A DNA stretch of 64,000 bases from Bosea sp. (in: a-proteobacteria) (GCF_023953965.1 NZ_JAMLIX010000001.1:682001-746000), one strand, 5' to 3'; positions 8,433 through 17,981 are shown, numbered from the stretch's first letter. The notes: generated from the sequence alone by a model not told the origin. A program made the numbers and translations.

Positions 8433-9232
8433 CTCAGCTTCCGCCTCGCCCAGTCGCTGAACCATTCGCCGAAGGCGACCATCGCCGCGATCGTCAGGAG
8501 GATCGCGCTGGCGAAGTCGAAATCGTAGCGCGAGAACGAGGCCGAGAGCGTCTGGCCGATGCCGCCGGCGCCGACGATGCCGATCACGGTCGAATGCCTG
8601 AGGTTGGAATCGAGCCGGTAGATCAGCACGCCCAGCGTCTTGACCAGCACCTGCGGCACGACCGCGTAGAAGAAGGTCTGGCCGAAGCTCGCCCCCGTCG
8701 CGCGGATCGCCTCGACGGGGCCGGGCTTCATGTTCTCGATATCCTCGGCCAGCATCTTGCCGAGGAAGATCGACGAGGAGAAGGCGAGCGTCAGCAGCCC
8801 CGCCACCGGGCCGAAGCCGAAGAGCTTGACGAAGAAGATCGCGATGATGACCTCGTGGAAGGTCCGGCCGGTGACGATGAAGGCGCGCGCCAGGAGATAG
8901 AGCGGCCGCGGCGCGAGATTGGCCGCCGCCGCGATGCCGATCGGGATCGACAAAACCGCGCCGATGATCGTCGCCGCGATGGCGATCTGCACGCTCTCGA
9001 CCATGCCGGTCAGCAGGAGCTGCCAGCGGCCGAAATCCGGCGGGACCATCCTGACCAGAATCGTCCAGGCGCGCGGCAGCCCGGCGAGCACGCGCGCCGT
9101 ATCGACGTTGAGCGTCGAAAGCGACCAGACCAGATAGGCGCAGACCACCGCCCAGAAAGCGAGGCGCCGGCCCGGGCTGCCGAAGATGCTCGGCGCGCGC
9201 CAGCGGCTCGGATAAGTGGCGGCCGTGGTCAT
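8429..9232 (-). CDS. phnE1: phosphonate ABC transporter permease (PhnE family, first copy)
   Basis: 267 residues, with the same architecture as its downstream partner: ENMKPGPVEAIRATGAS coupling loop and STVIGIVGAGGIGQTL signature. The start overlaps the phnC stop (ATGA), so phnC, phnE1, phnE2 and the HAD gene form one tightly coupled operon. Two tandem phnE genes are common in alphaproteobacterial phosphonate systems. Confidence 0.92.
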   Translation of the reverse strand: MTTAATYPSRWRAPSIFGSPGRRLAFWAVVCAYLVWSLSTLNVDTARVLAGLPRAWTILVRMVPPDFGRWQLLLTGMVESVQIAIAATIIGAVLSIPIGIAAAANLAPRPLYLLARAFIVTGRTFHEVIIAIFFVKLFGFGPVAGLLTLAFSSSIFLGKMLAEDIENMKPGPVEAIRATGASFGQTFFYAVVPQVLVKTLGVLIYRLDSNLRHSTVIGIVGAGGIGQTLSASFSRYDFDFASAILLTIAAMVAFGEWFSDWARRKLR

Positions 9233-10071
9233 GACGTGGCGCCGAGCGCGGTCACCGCCACGGGGGAAGCCTCGTCGTCCTCGTCCAGCGCGGCCGACCA
9301 GTCCTCCTCGCCGTAGATCTCGGTCAGCGCCGCGTCGGTCAGGGCGGAAGCCTCCGCGTCGAAGACGATCAGCCCGTCCTTCATGCCGATGATGCGGTCG
9401 GCATAGGCGCGGGCGAGCTCGACGTCGTGGATGTTGATGATCGCCGGCGTCTGGCGCTCGGCGACGAGCTCGCGCACGAGGCGCATGATCTGGCGCGAGG
9501 TCTTGGGGTCGAGGCTCGCCGTCGGCTCGTCGAGCAGCAGCAGGTCCGGCCGCTGCATCAGGGCGCGCGCGATGCCGACGCGCTGGCGCTGGCCGCCGGA
9601 GAGCGCGTCCGCCCGCTGGTCGTGATAGCCGTCGAGCCCGACGCGGTCGAGCAGCGCGAAGGCGGCCTGGATGTCCTGCGGCGGGAAACGGTAGCGCAGC
9701 GAGGCCAGGAGCCCGGTATAGCCGAGCCTCCCCGAGAGCACGTTCTGCATCACCGAGAGCCGCTCGACCAGATTGTATTCCTGGAAGATCATGCCGATCC
9801 GGCGCCGCACCGCGCGCAGGCCCTTGCGGTCGAGCGCGACGATATCGTCGCCGTTGAGCTTCACGCTGCCGGAGGTCGGCTCGACCAGCCGATTGATACA
9901 GCGGATGAAGGTGCTCTTGCCGGCGCCCGACGAGCCGATCACCGCCACGAGCTGCGGCCGGTCGATGACGACGTCGACGCCGCCCAGCGCCTTCTTGCCG
10001 GTCGGATAGACCTTGGTGAGCCCCGTAACCGCCAGCAGCGGCGCGCCGGCGCCCGCGGAGACTGCCGACAT
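9229..10071 (-). CDS. phnC: phosphonate ABC transporter ATP-binding protein
   Basis: 280-residue ABC ATPase. Walker A is GSSGAGKST at about residues 47-55, the Q-loop is MIFQEYNLV (PhnC-typical), the signature is LSGGQRQRVGIAR and Walker B is LLLLDEPTASLDP. The ATG at 10071 overlaps the phnD stop (TGATG). It couples ATP hydrolysis to uptake through the PhnE1/PhnE2 pore. Confidence 0.94.
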   Translation of the reverse strand: MSAVSAGAGAPLLAVTGLTKVYPTGKKALGGVDVVIDRPQLVAVIGSSGAGKSTFIRCINRLVEPTSGSVKLNGDDIVALDRKGLRAVRRRIGMIFQEYNLVERLSVMQNVLSGRLGYTGLLASLRYRFPPQDIQAAFALLDRVGLDGYHDQRADALSGGQRQRVGIARALMQRPDLLLLDEPTASLDPKTSRQIMRLVRELVAERQTPAIINIHDVELARAYADRIIGMKDGLIVFDAEASALTDAALTEIYGEEDWSAALDEDDEASPVAVTALGATS

Positions 10072-11060
10072 CAATCGCCCTTCAGCTTGGACAGCCCGTC
10101 CTGGGTATAGGTGATGCCGCTGTTGCTCTGGATCAGGATGATGTCGCCCCAGGCGTCCTTGTAGCTCAGCTCCTTGAAGCCCTTGGTGTCCTTGAACTCC
10201 TTGCCCAGCGCGGAATTGACGAAGTCGAAGGTCATGAAGGCTTCCTTGATCTTGGCCTGGAGCTCGGGCTTGAGATCATGGGCGATGCCGAAGGCGGTGC
10301 GTGGGAAGGGGCTCGATTCATAGACGATGCGGATGTCGTCGCGCTTGAACATGCCGCGCTCCGCCATGCGCTCGACCACGCTGGAGGCGACGGGGGCGGC
10401 GTCGTAGTCCTTGTTGACCACGCCCATGATCGAATTGTCGTGCTTGCCGGAATAGAGCACCTCGTAATCCTTGCCCGGCTCGATGCCCTTCTCCTTGAAC
10501 AGGATGCGTGGCGCCGTGTCGCCCGAATTCGAGGAGGGCGCGACATGGGCGACGCGCTTGCCCTTGAGGTCGGCGATCGTCTTGATCGGCGAGTCTTTCG
10601 GCACGATCAGCTGGAGCGTATAGCCGATCGAGGCATCCTTCTTGGCCATGGCGACGATCGGCACGAAGCCGGCGAGATTGACCGCAAACGGCGTCGGGCC
10701 GCTGGCGACGCCGGCGATGTGGAGGCGCCCGGAGCGTAGCGCCTCGACCTGCGCGGCATAGGATTCGGCGCCGAACCATTTGGTCTTCTTGCCCGTCACC
10801 TTGCTCAGATGATCGAGGAAGCCGGCGAAGACGTTCTCGTAGACGGACGGATCCTCCACCGGGGTATAGGAGAAGATCAGCGTGTCCGGGTCCTTCTGCT
10901 TGGCTGGATCGGTCGGGGTGTCGGCGAGCAGATCGCGGTTGGCGTCGCAATAACGGGCGTCGAGCGTGCCGCGATTGGGGCAGTCCTGCGCCTCGGCCTG
11001 CCCGGCGAAGCCGAGGCCGAAAGCCATGAGGCAAAGGGACGCGATCTTGACGCGCAGCAT
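10071..11060 (-). CDS. phnD: phosphonate ABC transporter substrate-binding protein
   Basis: Periplasmic binding protein of 329 residues. The signal peptide is MLRVKIASLCLMAFGLGFAGQAEAQ. The PhnD-type core includes LIFSYTPVEDPSVYENVF, the SGRLHIAG motif, GKRVAHVAPSSNSGD and a two-lobe fold. Start set at 11060, where GGGAGG precedes the ATG and the signal peptide begins; a 25-codon extension lacks support. The ligand could be a phosphonate, phosphite or phosphate ester. No C-P lyase genes occur in the window. Confidence 0.92.
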   Translation of the reverse strand: MLRVKIASLCLMAFGLGFAGQAEAQDCPNRGTLDARYCDANRDLLADTPTDPAKQKDPDTLIFSYTPVEDPSVYENVFAGFLDHLSKVTGKKTKWFGAESYAAQVEALRSGRLHIAGVASGPTPFAVNLAGFVPIVAMAKKDASIGYTLQLIVPKDSPIKTIADLKGKRVAHVAPSSNSGDTAPRILFKEKGIEPGKDYEVLYSGKHDNSIMGVVNKDYDAAPVASSVVERMAERGMFKRDDIRIVYESSPFPRTAFGIAHDLKPELQAKIKEAFMTFDFVNSALGKEFKDTKGFKELSYKDAWGDIILIQSNSGITYTQDGLSKLKGD

Positions 11061-11180
11061 GGCAACCTCCCTGGAACCGGCGCCCGTGAGCAGCGCTCGT
11101 GTAAGATTTCTTCCATCCTGATCAAAAGCGCGCATCGACGCAAGAGCGCCGGCTAAGAATTGGCGGGAGGAAGAGCCGCT

Positions 11181-11963
11181 TCAGGCCACGAGCCAGCGCG
11201 CGCCGGCACGCTCCCAGCCCGCGCGCAGGCGGGGGCCGGGCTCGGCATCGATCACGAACAGGCTCAGCGCCTCGGGCGGCGCAAGCCGCGCCGTGCCGGT
11301 CTGCTCGAACTTGCTGTGGTCGGCGAGCGCGAGGCTCTGCCGGGCGCGGCCCATCGCGGCCTGGCGTACCGCGATCTTCTCCAGGTCGAAATCCATCGGC
11401 GCGCCGTCGTCGTCGAAGCCGCCGAGACCGAGGATCGCGTAGTCGAAGCGGAAGCCCGCGATGCTGGCGATCGCGGCCTGCCCGGCGAGGGCGCCGTTGG
11501 CGCCGCGCGTCGTGCCGCCGGTCACCACCACGTCGAAGACGCCGTGGCTGCAAAAGATCTGAGCGACGCAGACGCTCGCCGTCACGACCCTGAGGCCGGG
11601 CTTGTTGATGAGGGCGCGCGCCGCCGCTTCGACCGTGGTGCCGACATCGAGGAAGACGGAGGCGCCCGGCGGCACGATCCGCGCCACGGCGGCACCGATC
11701 CGCTCCTTGCCCCGCGGCGAGACGGTGAGCTTCTGCGCATAGGCCGGGCGGATGCCGCCGGAGGCGAGCCCCGCGCCGCCGTGGAAGCGCTGCAGGAAGT
11801 TGCCGGCCTGGAGGCGGATGATCTCGCGTCGGACCGTCTGCGCCGAGACGCCGAAGCGCTCGGCCAGCGTCTCGATCGTGGTGAAGCCGAGCTCCTGCAC
11901 CACGTCGAGGATCCGCCGCTGGCGCGGCGTCAGGGTCGCGAGATCGGGGGCGGAAGGGCTCAT
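11181..11963 (-). CDS. DeoR/GlpR-family transcriptional regulator
   Basis: 260-residue repressor. The N-terminal DeoR winged helix is TPRQRRILDVVQELGFTTIETLAERFGVSAQTVRREI. The sensor domain carries the family motif DVGTTVEAAARAL and a C-terminal LALADHSKFEQTG. Start chosen at 11963; a longer frame runs back into the RpiR gene. It lies 120 bp upstream of phnD on the same strand, so it likely controls the phn operon in response to a phosphorylated sugar or organophosphate. Confidence 0.9.
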   Translation of the reverse strand: MSPSAPDLATLTPRQRRILDVVQELGFTTIETLAERFGVSAQTVRREIIRLQAGNFLQRFHGGAGLASGGIRPAYAQKLTVSPRGKERIGAAVARIVPPGASVFLDVGTTVEAAARALINKPGLRVVTASVCVAQIFCSHGVFDVVVTGGTTRGANGALAGQAAIASIAGFRFDYAILGLGGFDDDGAPMDFDLEKIAVRQAAMGRARQSLALADHSKFEQTGTARLAPPEALSLFVIDAEPGPRLRAGWERAGARWLVA

Positions 11964-12051
11964 CGCGTCTCCGTGCCGGGGGCCTCGGGAGCGAAGGCTG
12001 CTCCCGTCGCGCGCATCATAGCGGCCCGTCGCGAAATGCAAGCGCGGCGCC

Positions 12052-13023
12052 TCAGCCGGTGCCGGGCCCGCCGTCCCCGGTCTCCAGCATCTGCCGCCAG
12101 CCGGCATGCAGCACGGAGGGGTCCTCGCGGTCGACGCCGTAGCTGTTGAGCACGTGCTGGAGATCGTTCATGCGCGCGATCAGCCCCGGCCCCTGGCGCA
12201 GGCCGACGAGGATCATCAGGACCTCGATCGCGATGAGCTGCACGACATAGGCGTCGGTGCCGACCAGCATGGTCGCGTCGCTCGGCACGTCCATCGGCAG
12301 CACGATATGGCCGAGCCCGGCCAGCGGCGTGCCGGCCTGCGTCAGGGCGATCACCGTCGCGCCGCGCGCCCGCCCGACCTCGACGGCGCGCAGCAGCGCC
12401 GGCATGCGCCCGACGAAGGAGATCGCCACCAGCACGTCGGCCGAGGTCAGCGTCGCCGCCGCGACGAGCTGGAAATGCGCGTCGGAGAAGGCGTTCGCGG
12501 TCAGGCCGAGGCGGAACAGCCGCGCCTGCAGGTCCTGCGCCAGGAAATGCGAGGTCGCTCCCGTGCCGAGGCAGTCGATCCGGCGCGCCCGCGTGATCGC
12601 CGCCGCCGCCCGGTCGAGCTCGGCCGGGTCGAGCCGGCGCTGCCATTCGGCGATGACCGTGGTCATGCTGCCGGTGACGTTGCGCACGACGTCGGCGGCG
12701 GCCTCGCCGACCCGCACCGAGCGGTGCAGGAAGGGCGCGCCCAGCGCCAGCGCCCCGGCGAGCTTCAGCTTCAGGTCCCGCAAGCCCTCGCAGCCGGCGG
12801 CGCGGGCGAAGCGCACGATGGTCGGCGCGCTGACGCCGGCGCGGGCCGCGATCTCCTCGACATTCGCCTTCACCACCCAGCCGGGCTCGTCGAGGATCAG
12901 CCGCCCGACGCGCCGCTGGCTCTCCGACATCGTGCCGAGGCCGGCCCGCACGGCGCTGAGGATATCCGACGCTCCGACCGGTTCCTCCGGCCCGGCAGCG
13001 GGCTGAGCCTGCCCGGCGGCCAT
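12052..13023 (-). CDS. MurR/RpiR-family transcriptional regulator
   Basis: 323 residues: an N-terminal HTH_6 domain (ESQRRVGRLILDEPGWVVKANVEEIAARAGVSAPTIVRFARAAG) and a C-terminal SIS sugar-phosphate isomerase fold (IDCLGTGATSHFLAQDLQARL). SIS domains sense phosphosugars. The ATG at 13023 overlaps the stop of the upstream permease gene, so it is cotranscribed with the oligopeptide-type transporter and probably regulates it. Confidence 0.9.
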   Translation of the reverse strand: MAAGQAQPAAGPEEPVGASDILSAVRAGLGTMSESQRRVGRLILDEPGWVVKANVEEIAARAGVSAPTIVRFARAAGCEGLRDLKLKLAGALALGAPFLHRSVRVGEAAADVVRNVTGSMTTVIAEWQRRLDPAELDRAAAAITRARRIDCLGTGATSHFLAQDLQARLFRLGLTANAFSDAHFQLVAAATLTSADVLVAISFVGRMPALLRAVEVGRARGATVIALTQAGTPLAGLGHIVLPMDVPSDATMLVGTDAYVVQLIAIEVLMILVGLRQGPGLIARMNDLQHVLNSYGVDREDPSVLHAGWRQMLETGDGGPGTG

Positions 13024-13868
13024 CACAGCTCCTTCCTGAGGCGCGGATCCAGCATGTCGCGCAGGCCGTCGCCGACGACCTGGAGCGACAGGGCCACGAA
13101 CACGATGGCAAGCCCCGGAAAGACGACGAGCCAGAAGGCGTCGTCGGCATATTGCTGGCCCGACGCGATCATCGTGCCCCAGGTCGGCGTCTCCGGCGGC
13201 ACCCCCGCGCCGAGGAAGGAAAGCCCCGCCTCCGCCAGCACCGCATAGGCGAAGATGAAGGTCGCCTGCACCAGGACCGGCGAGGCGATGTTGGGCAGCA
13301 GATGGATCGAGAGGATGCGCGCCGTCGAGGCGCCGATCGAGCGGGCCGATTCGACGAAGGGCAATTCGCGCACCACCAGCGTCGAGGCGCGGATGACGCG
13401 CACCACGCGCGGCGTGTAGACGATCGACAGCGCCAGGACGACGTTGCCGGCCGAGGCGCCCAGCACCGCGACGAGGAAGATCGCGAGCAGAATGTCGGGC
13501 AGCGACATCAGCGCGTCGACGAGGCGCATGATCGGCCCGTCGAGGCGCTTGAAATAGCCCGCCAGCAGGCCGAGCACCGCGCCCGCCGTGATCGAGATCA
13601 CCACCACCGAAAAGCCGATGCCGAGCGAGGCGCGCGCGCCCCAGACGACGCGCGAGAAGATGTCGCGGCCGAGCTCATCGGTGCCGAACCAGTTGACCTC
13701 GCCCGGCGGGCGCAGGCGCCTGACCACGCGCATCGCGCCGGGGTCGAAGGGGGAGAGCCAGGGCGCAAACAGCGCCAGCACGAAGGCGACCAGGAGCACC
13801 AGCGCCGCGACCAGCACGAGCCTGCGCCGGAACAGGGCGCGGAAGAAGGCGAGGACGGGAGAGTTCAT
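13023..13868 (-). CDS. dppC: oligopeptide/nickel-type ABC transporter permease (DppC family)
   Basis: 281 residues with an N-terminal helix, the cytoplasmic DPGAMRVVRRLRPPGEVNWFGTDELGRDIFSR segment that defines DppC/OppC, about six helices, and the coupling loop ESARSIGASTARILSIHLLPN. The partner is DppB immediately upstream. The true substrate is unknown. Confidence 0.9.
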   Translation of the reverse strand: MNSPVLAFFRALFRRRLVLVAALVLLVAFVLALFAPWLSPFDPGAMRVVRRLRPPGEVNWFGTDELGRDIFSRVVWGARASLGIGFSVVVISITAGAVLGLLAGYFKRLDGPIMRLVDALMSLPDILLAIFLVAVLGASAGNVVLALSIVYTPRVVRVIRASTLVVRELPFVESARSIGASTARILSIHLLPNIASPVLVQATFIFAYAVLAEAGLSFLGAGVPPETPTWGTMIASGQQYADDAFWLVVFPGLAIVFVALSLQVVGDGLRDMLDPRLRKEL

Positions 13869-13878
13869 CGCCGCCTCC

Positions 13879-14820
13879 TCAGTAGCGCACGCGCGGATCG
13901 ACCAGCGTGTAGATCAGGTCGATGGCGAGGTTGACCAGGACGTAGATCCCCGCGACCGCGAGCAACGCCCCCTGGATCACGGGATAGTCGCGCCGCAGCA
14001 CCGCCGAGACGACGAGGTTGCCGATGCCGGGCAGCCCGAACACCGTCTCGGTGACGATCGCGCCGCCGATCAGCAGCGCCAGCGTCAGGCCGAGCACGGT
14101 GATGACGGGGACCAGCACGTTGCGGAAGGCATGCTCCAGCAGGACGCGCCGCTCGGACAGGCCCTTCGCGCGGGCCGTGCGCAGGAAATCGGCGCTGAGG
14201 ATGTCGAGCATGCTGGCGCGGGTGAAACGGGTGATCAGCGCCGAATTGACCAGGCCGAGCACGGCGGACGGCAGCAGCAGATGCTGGAGCCGCTCCGCGA
14301 AACCGGCATCCGGCGAGCCGTAGCCCGCGACCGGGAACCAGCCGAGCTTGACCGCGAAGAACTGGATGAAGATCAGGCCGAGCCAGAAGCTCGGGATGTT
14401 CGCCGCCAGCATGGCAAGGCCGCTGACCACCTGATCGAGCGGGCGCCCGCGCCAGACCGCCGAGGCGATGCCGGCCGGCACGCCGATCGCCGCAGCGATG
14501 GCGAGCGAGAACATCGCCAGGAAGAAGGTCGGCTCGGCGCGCTCGAGCAGCGCCTGCGTCACCGGCCGCTGGAGGAAGATGGACTGGCCGAGATTGCCGC
14601 TCGCCACCTCCTTCAGCCAGAGCACGAACTGCACCAGCAGCGGCTTGTCGAGGCCGTAGGCGATGCGCAGCTTGGCGATGTCCTCGGCCGTGGCCTGATC
14701 GCCGAGCATCAGCGCGGCCGGATCGCCAGGCGCCAGCCGCGTCAGGAAGAAGACCATCGCGGCGACGATGAAAAGCACGAGCAGCAGACCGGCGAACCGG
14801 CGTCCGAGATGCGCGAGCAT
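13879..14820 (-). CDS. dppB: oligopeptide/nickel-type ABC transporter permease (DppB family)
   Basis: 313 residues with the DppB N-terminus LGRRFAGLLLVLFIVAAMVFFLTRLAPGDPAALMLG, six helices, and the DppB C-terminal signature TETVFGLPGIGNLVVSAVLRRDYPVIQGALL. The ten-base gap to dppC indicates one transcript. DppD/DppF ATPase genes are missing from the neighbourhood. Confidence 0.9.
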   Translation of the reverse strand: MLAHLGRRFAGLLLVLFIVAAMVFFLTRLAPGDPAALMLGDQATAEDIAKLRIAYGLDKPLLVQFVLWLKEVASGNLGQSIFLQRPVTQALLERAEPTFFLAMFSLAIAAAIGVPAGIASAVWRGRPLDQVVSGLAMLAANIPSFWLGLIFIQFFAVKLGWFPVAGYGSPDAGFAERLQHLLLPSAVLGLVNSALITRFTRASMLDILSADFLRTARAKGLSERRVLLEHAFRNVLVPVITVLGLTLALLIGGAIVTETVFGLPGIGNLVVSAVLRRDYPVIQGALLAVAGIYVLVNLAIDLIYTLVDPRVRY

Positions 14821-14865
14821 CGGATACGCTCCGTTGGCTGGAGGCAGGCGTGGCGGGACACGATG

Positions 14866-14887
14866 CGGCGCGGCCGAAGCCGCGCCG
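14866..14887 (-). other. UUCG-tetraloop hairpin between binding-protein and permease genes
   Basis: On the minus strand CGGCGCGGC-TTCG-GCCGCGCCG forms a perfect 9-bp stem capped by a UUCG loop. Such hairpins after the binding-protein gene often protect its mRNA and reduce downstream permease expression. Confidence 0.55.
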
Positions 14888-14935
14888 ACGATATGTCAGG
14901 GACGGTGGCGATCCTACGGGATCACCCGTCCGATA

Positions 14936-16501
14936 TCATTTGTCGAGATCGACGTTCCAGAACGACGGCCAGGGCATCGCCGTGAAGTCCTTCATCTTGG
15001 CCGAGGCGCCGGAGAGCGCGGCGAAGTTGCCGGCGCGGATATAGGGCACCTCGTCGAAGATGACCTGCTGGACCTTGCCCCAGAGCGCGCCGCGCTTCAC
15101 CGGATCGGGCTCGGCGTTGAAGGCGGTGAGCGCCGCCTCCTTGGCCGGGGTCGACCACCAGCCGGGCGCGCCGTCGCCGAGCTGCGGCGGCGAGAGCATC
15201 GGCTCGGGCAGGAAGGCGGAATGGGTGATGTAGACGTCCCACAGCGCCGGATCGCCGCGGCGCTGGATCAGCGTCGCCCAGTCGACGACGTCGAGCTGCA
15301 CCTTGAAGCCGGCCGCCTTCATCTGCTCGGCCATCACCAGCGCCATGCGGTGGTGGAAGTCGTACTGCTTCGAGTTGAGGATGCGGATCGGCGTGCCGTC
15401 GTATTTCGCCTCGGCGAGCAGCTTCTTGGCGCCGGCGACGTCGGCGCGGCTGTACTTGTCCTTGCCGGCCTCGGAGAAGAAGGGCGAGCCCTTGGGGAAA
15501 TGCGCGGGCGCGAGCGCGAAGAACTTCGGCTCGCCGAAGCCCGCCATCAGCACCTCTTCGAGGTCGAGCGCCATCTGGAAGGCCTGGCGGACCTTCAGAT
15601 CGGCCATCGGCCCCTGCTTGGTGTTGGTCGGGAAATAGGGGAAGCCGAAGGGCATGGTCAGCACGGCCTTGGCCGCGCTGGACGCGGACAGCTTCTTGAA
15701 GCTCTCGACCGGGAGCTGGTCGGAGAACTGGTACTGGCCGGCGATGACGCCCTCGAGGCGGGTATTGGCGTTCGGCACCGGGATGAAGCGCAGCTCGTCG
15801 ATCTTCGCCTCGCGCTTGCCGGCATAGCCGGAGGTCGGCTCGCTGCGCGAAGCATAGCCGTCGTGCCTGACCAGCACGACAAACTGGTCGGGCTTGCGCT
15901 CGCGGAACTTGTAGGGGCCGGTGCCGACGAACTCGGTCAGCGGATTGGCGATCGATTCCTTGGCCATGATCGCGGCGAAGCCCGACGGCAGCGCCAGATG
16001 CGCGAGCAGCGCGGGCTCGACCTTGTTCAGCACGATCTCGACGCTCGACGGCCCCTTGGCGGTCAGGCTCGCGACGCTCTTGGCGAGGCCCTTGCCGCGC
16101 GGGGTCATCTCGAGCCAGCGCTTCAGCGAGGCGACCACGTCCTCGGCGTCGAGATCGCGGCCGTTATGGAGCTTCACGCCCTTGCGCAGCTCGATTCCAT
16201 AGGTCTTGCCGTCGGCCGAGATCGCCGGCAGCGAAGCCGCCAGCATCGGCTGCGTCGCCCAGTTGGCGTCGAAGGTGAACAGCGGCTCGTAGACATGCTG
16301 CATGATCGTACCGACGAGATCGGCGGTCGAGGCCATCGGATCGAGCGACTGCGGCTCGCCGACCATGGCGAGATTGGCGCTGGAAGCGCCCTGTGCCAGC
16401 CCGGCCGCGGGCGCGAGCATCGTCGAAGCCGCAAGACCGGCGGCAAGGCCGCCCAGGCCACGGCGCGTCAAACCGGTGCGCGAAAGAGAATCGTTCTGCA
16501 T
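14936..16501 (-). CDS. oligopeptide-type ABC transporter substrate-binding protein
   Basis: 521-residue family 5 solute-binding protein. Tat-like signal SRTGLTRRGLGGLAAGLAASTMLAPAAGLAQG, then GEPQSLDPMASTADLVGTIMQHVYEPLFTFD, RKGVKLHNGRDLDAEDVVASLKRW and VDWATLIQRRGDPALWDVYIT. Start at the ATG (16501) after GGGGAG; an upstream GTG is two codons away. It is the first gene of the dpp-like operon. The family binds peptides, nickel complexes, opines or sugars, and the ligand is unknown here. Confidence 0.9.
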   Translation of the reverse strand: MQNDSLSRTGLTRRGLGGLAAGLAASTMLAPAAGLAQGASSANLAMVGEPQSLDPMASTADLVGTIMQHVYEPLFTFDANWATQPMLAASLPAISADGKTYGIELRKGVKLHNGRDLDAEDVVASLKRWLEMTPRGKGLAKSVASLTAKGPSSVEIVLNKVEPALLAHLALPSGFAAIMAKESIANPLTEFVGTGPYKFRERKPDQFVVLVRHDGYASRSEPTSGYAGKREAKIDELRFIPVPNANTRLEGVIAGQYQFSDQLPVESFKKLSASSAAKAVLTMPFGFPYFPTNTKQGPMADLKVRQAFQMALDLEEVLMAGFGEPKFFALAPAHFPKGSPFFSEAGKDKYSRADVAGAKKLLAEAKYDGTPIRILNSKQYDFHHRMALVMAEQMKAAGFKVQLDVVDWATLIQRRGDPALWDVYITHSAFLPEPMLSPPQLGDGAPGWWSTPAKEAALTAFNAEPDPVKRGALWGKVQQVIFDEVPYIRAGNFAALSGASAKMKDFTAMPWPSFWNVDLDK

Positions 16502-16787
16502 GGTCACTCCCCGGAAAAGCCGCCATTCGCGGCGTTATGAAATTTTATTACCGGAAACTTACCGCAATCGAGGCATCAAGGCAACCGGAATCCGCTAGAA
16601 ATCCACCCTTATCGCATGGAACACCGCTGATAAGGCTACTGATCTCCGAGGGCTTCCCCCATTCATGTAATTTAATTCCCTACCCTGCCGGAGCGGCGGC
16701 GTTTCGCAGTTTCCGTGTTTCGCAGAAGCGCCGAAGTGCTCTAGAGCTTCGAGCCACGCATTGCGCCCGCAAGATCGGAGACGATGG

Positions 16788-17981
16788 ATGAGCAAGGGAT
16801 TCTGGAACAGATTGCTGCCCGCCGGTGCGCTGGCGCTCGCAGGCGCGCTCGCGCTCGGCGCCTCCGCCGCGGCGGACACGATCAAGGTCGGCATCATCGG
16901 CCCGTTCTCCGGCCCCTTCGCGCTGCAGGGCAAGAACTTCCAGGCCGGCGCCGAAGCCTGGCTCGCGCAGAACGGCAAGAACGTCGCAGGCCACGAGATC
17001 GAGCTGATCTATCGCGACCTGCCGACGGCCAACCCGCAGCAGGCGCGCGCGCTCGCGCAGGAGCTGATCGTGCGCGACAAGGTGCAGTATCTCGGCGGCA
17101 TCTATTTCACGCCGGACGCCATGGCGATCACCCCGCTGCTGAAGCAGGGCAACGTCCCGCTGGTGATCTTCAACGCCGCGACCTCGGCGATCACGGCCTC
17201 CTCGCCGCTGGTGGTGCGCACCTCCTTCACCATGGGGCAGACGGCGACGCCGCTGGGCCAGGCGGCGGTGGAGCGCGGGGTGAAGAGCTTCGTCTCGGTC
17301 GTCAGCGACTACGGCCCCGGCATCGATGCAGAGGGCGCCTTCCGGAAGGCGATCGAGGCGGCCGGCGGCACGGTGAAGGAAGCGATCCGCATCCCGCTCA
17401 GCACGACCGAGTTCAGCCCGATCATGCAGCGCATCCGCGATTCAGGCGCCGAGGGGCTCTTCGCCTTCCTGCCGTCGGGCCCGCCGACGCTCGGCTTCGT
17501 CAAGGCTTTCAGCGACACCGGCCTGAAGAAGGCGGGCGTCAAGTTCTTCGCCACCGGCGACCTCACCCAGGAATCGGACCTGCCGGCGCTGGGCGAGGCG
17601 GCGGAGGGCCTGATCACCTCCTACCATTATGCGGTCTCGCACGATTCCGAGCTCAACAAGCGCTTCGTCGCCGCCGCCGAGAAGGCGATCGGCGCGCCGG
17701 ACCTCGTCTCCTTCCCGGCGGTCGGCGCCTATGACGGGATGTTCGTGATCTCGAAGATGATCGCGGCGACCGACGGCAAGCAGGACGCCGAGAAGGCGGT
17801 CGAGGCGGTGAAGGGGCTCGGCTGGGAAAGCCCGCGCGGCCCCGTCAGGATCGACCCCGAGACGCGCCACGTCACCCAGACGATCTATCTGCGCGAGGTG
17901 GCGAAGGACGCGCAGGGCCGCTGGATCAACAAGGAGATCGCCGGCGTGCCGGAGCAGAAGGACCCCGGACCGATCAAGTGA
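16788..17981 (+). CDS. livK: branched-chain amino acid-type ABC binding protein (LivK family)
   Basis: 397 residues. Signal peptide WNRLLPAGALALAGALALGASAAA, then a type I periplasmic fold beginning IKVGIIGPFSGPFALQGKNFQAGAEAWL. The start at 16788 follows CGGAG at 16776-16780; an upstream frame extension was rejected. It is divergent from the oligopeptide transporter and starts a complete liv operon. Despite the name, this family binds amino acids, amides, urea or aromatic acids. Confidence 0.9.
   Translation: MSKGFWNRLLPAGALALAGALALGASAAADTIKVGIIGPFSGPFALQGKNFQAGAEAWLAQNGKNVAGHEIELIYRDLPTANPQQARALAQELIVRDKVQYLGGIYFTPDAMAITPLLKQGNVPLVIFNAATSAITASSPLVVRTSFTMGQTATPLGQAAVERGVKSFVSVVSDYGPGIDAEGAFRKAIEAAGGTVKEAIRIPLSTTEFSPIMQRIRDSGAEGLFAFLPSGPPTLGFVKAFSDTGLKKAGVKFFATGDLTQESDLPALGEAAEGLITSYHYAVSHDSELNKRFVAAAEKAIGAPDLVSFPAVGAYDGMFVISKMIAATDGKQDAEKAVEAVKGLGWESPRGPVRIDPETRHVTQTIYLREVAKDAQGRWINKEIAGVPEQKDPGPIK

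Noticed and set aside
14768..16540. 590-codon plus-strand frame opposite the oligopeptide-binding protein
   Set aside because: The translation is a repetitive Gly/Arg/Glu-rich shadow. The minus-strand gene has a Tat-like signal and family 5 motifs.
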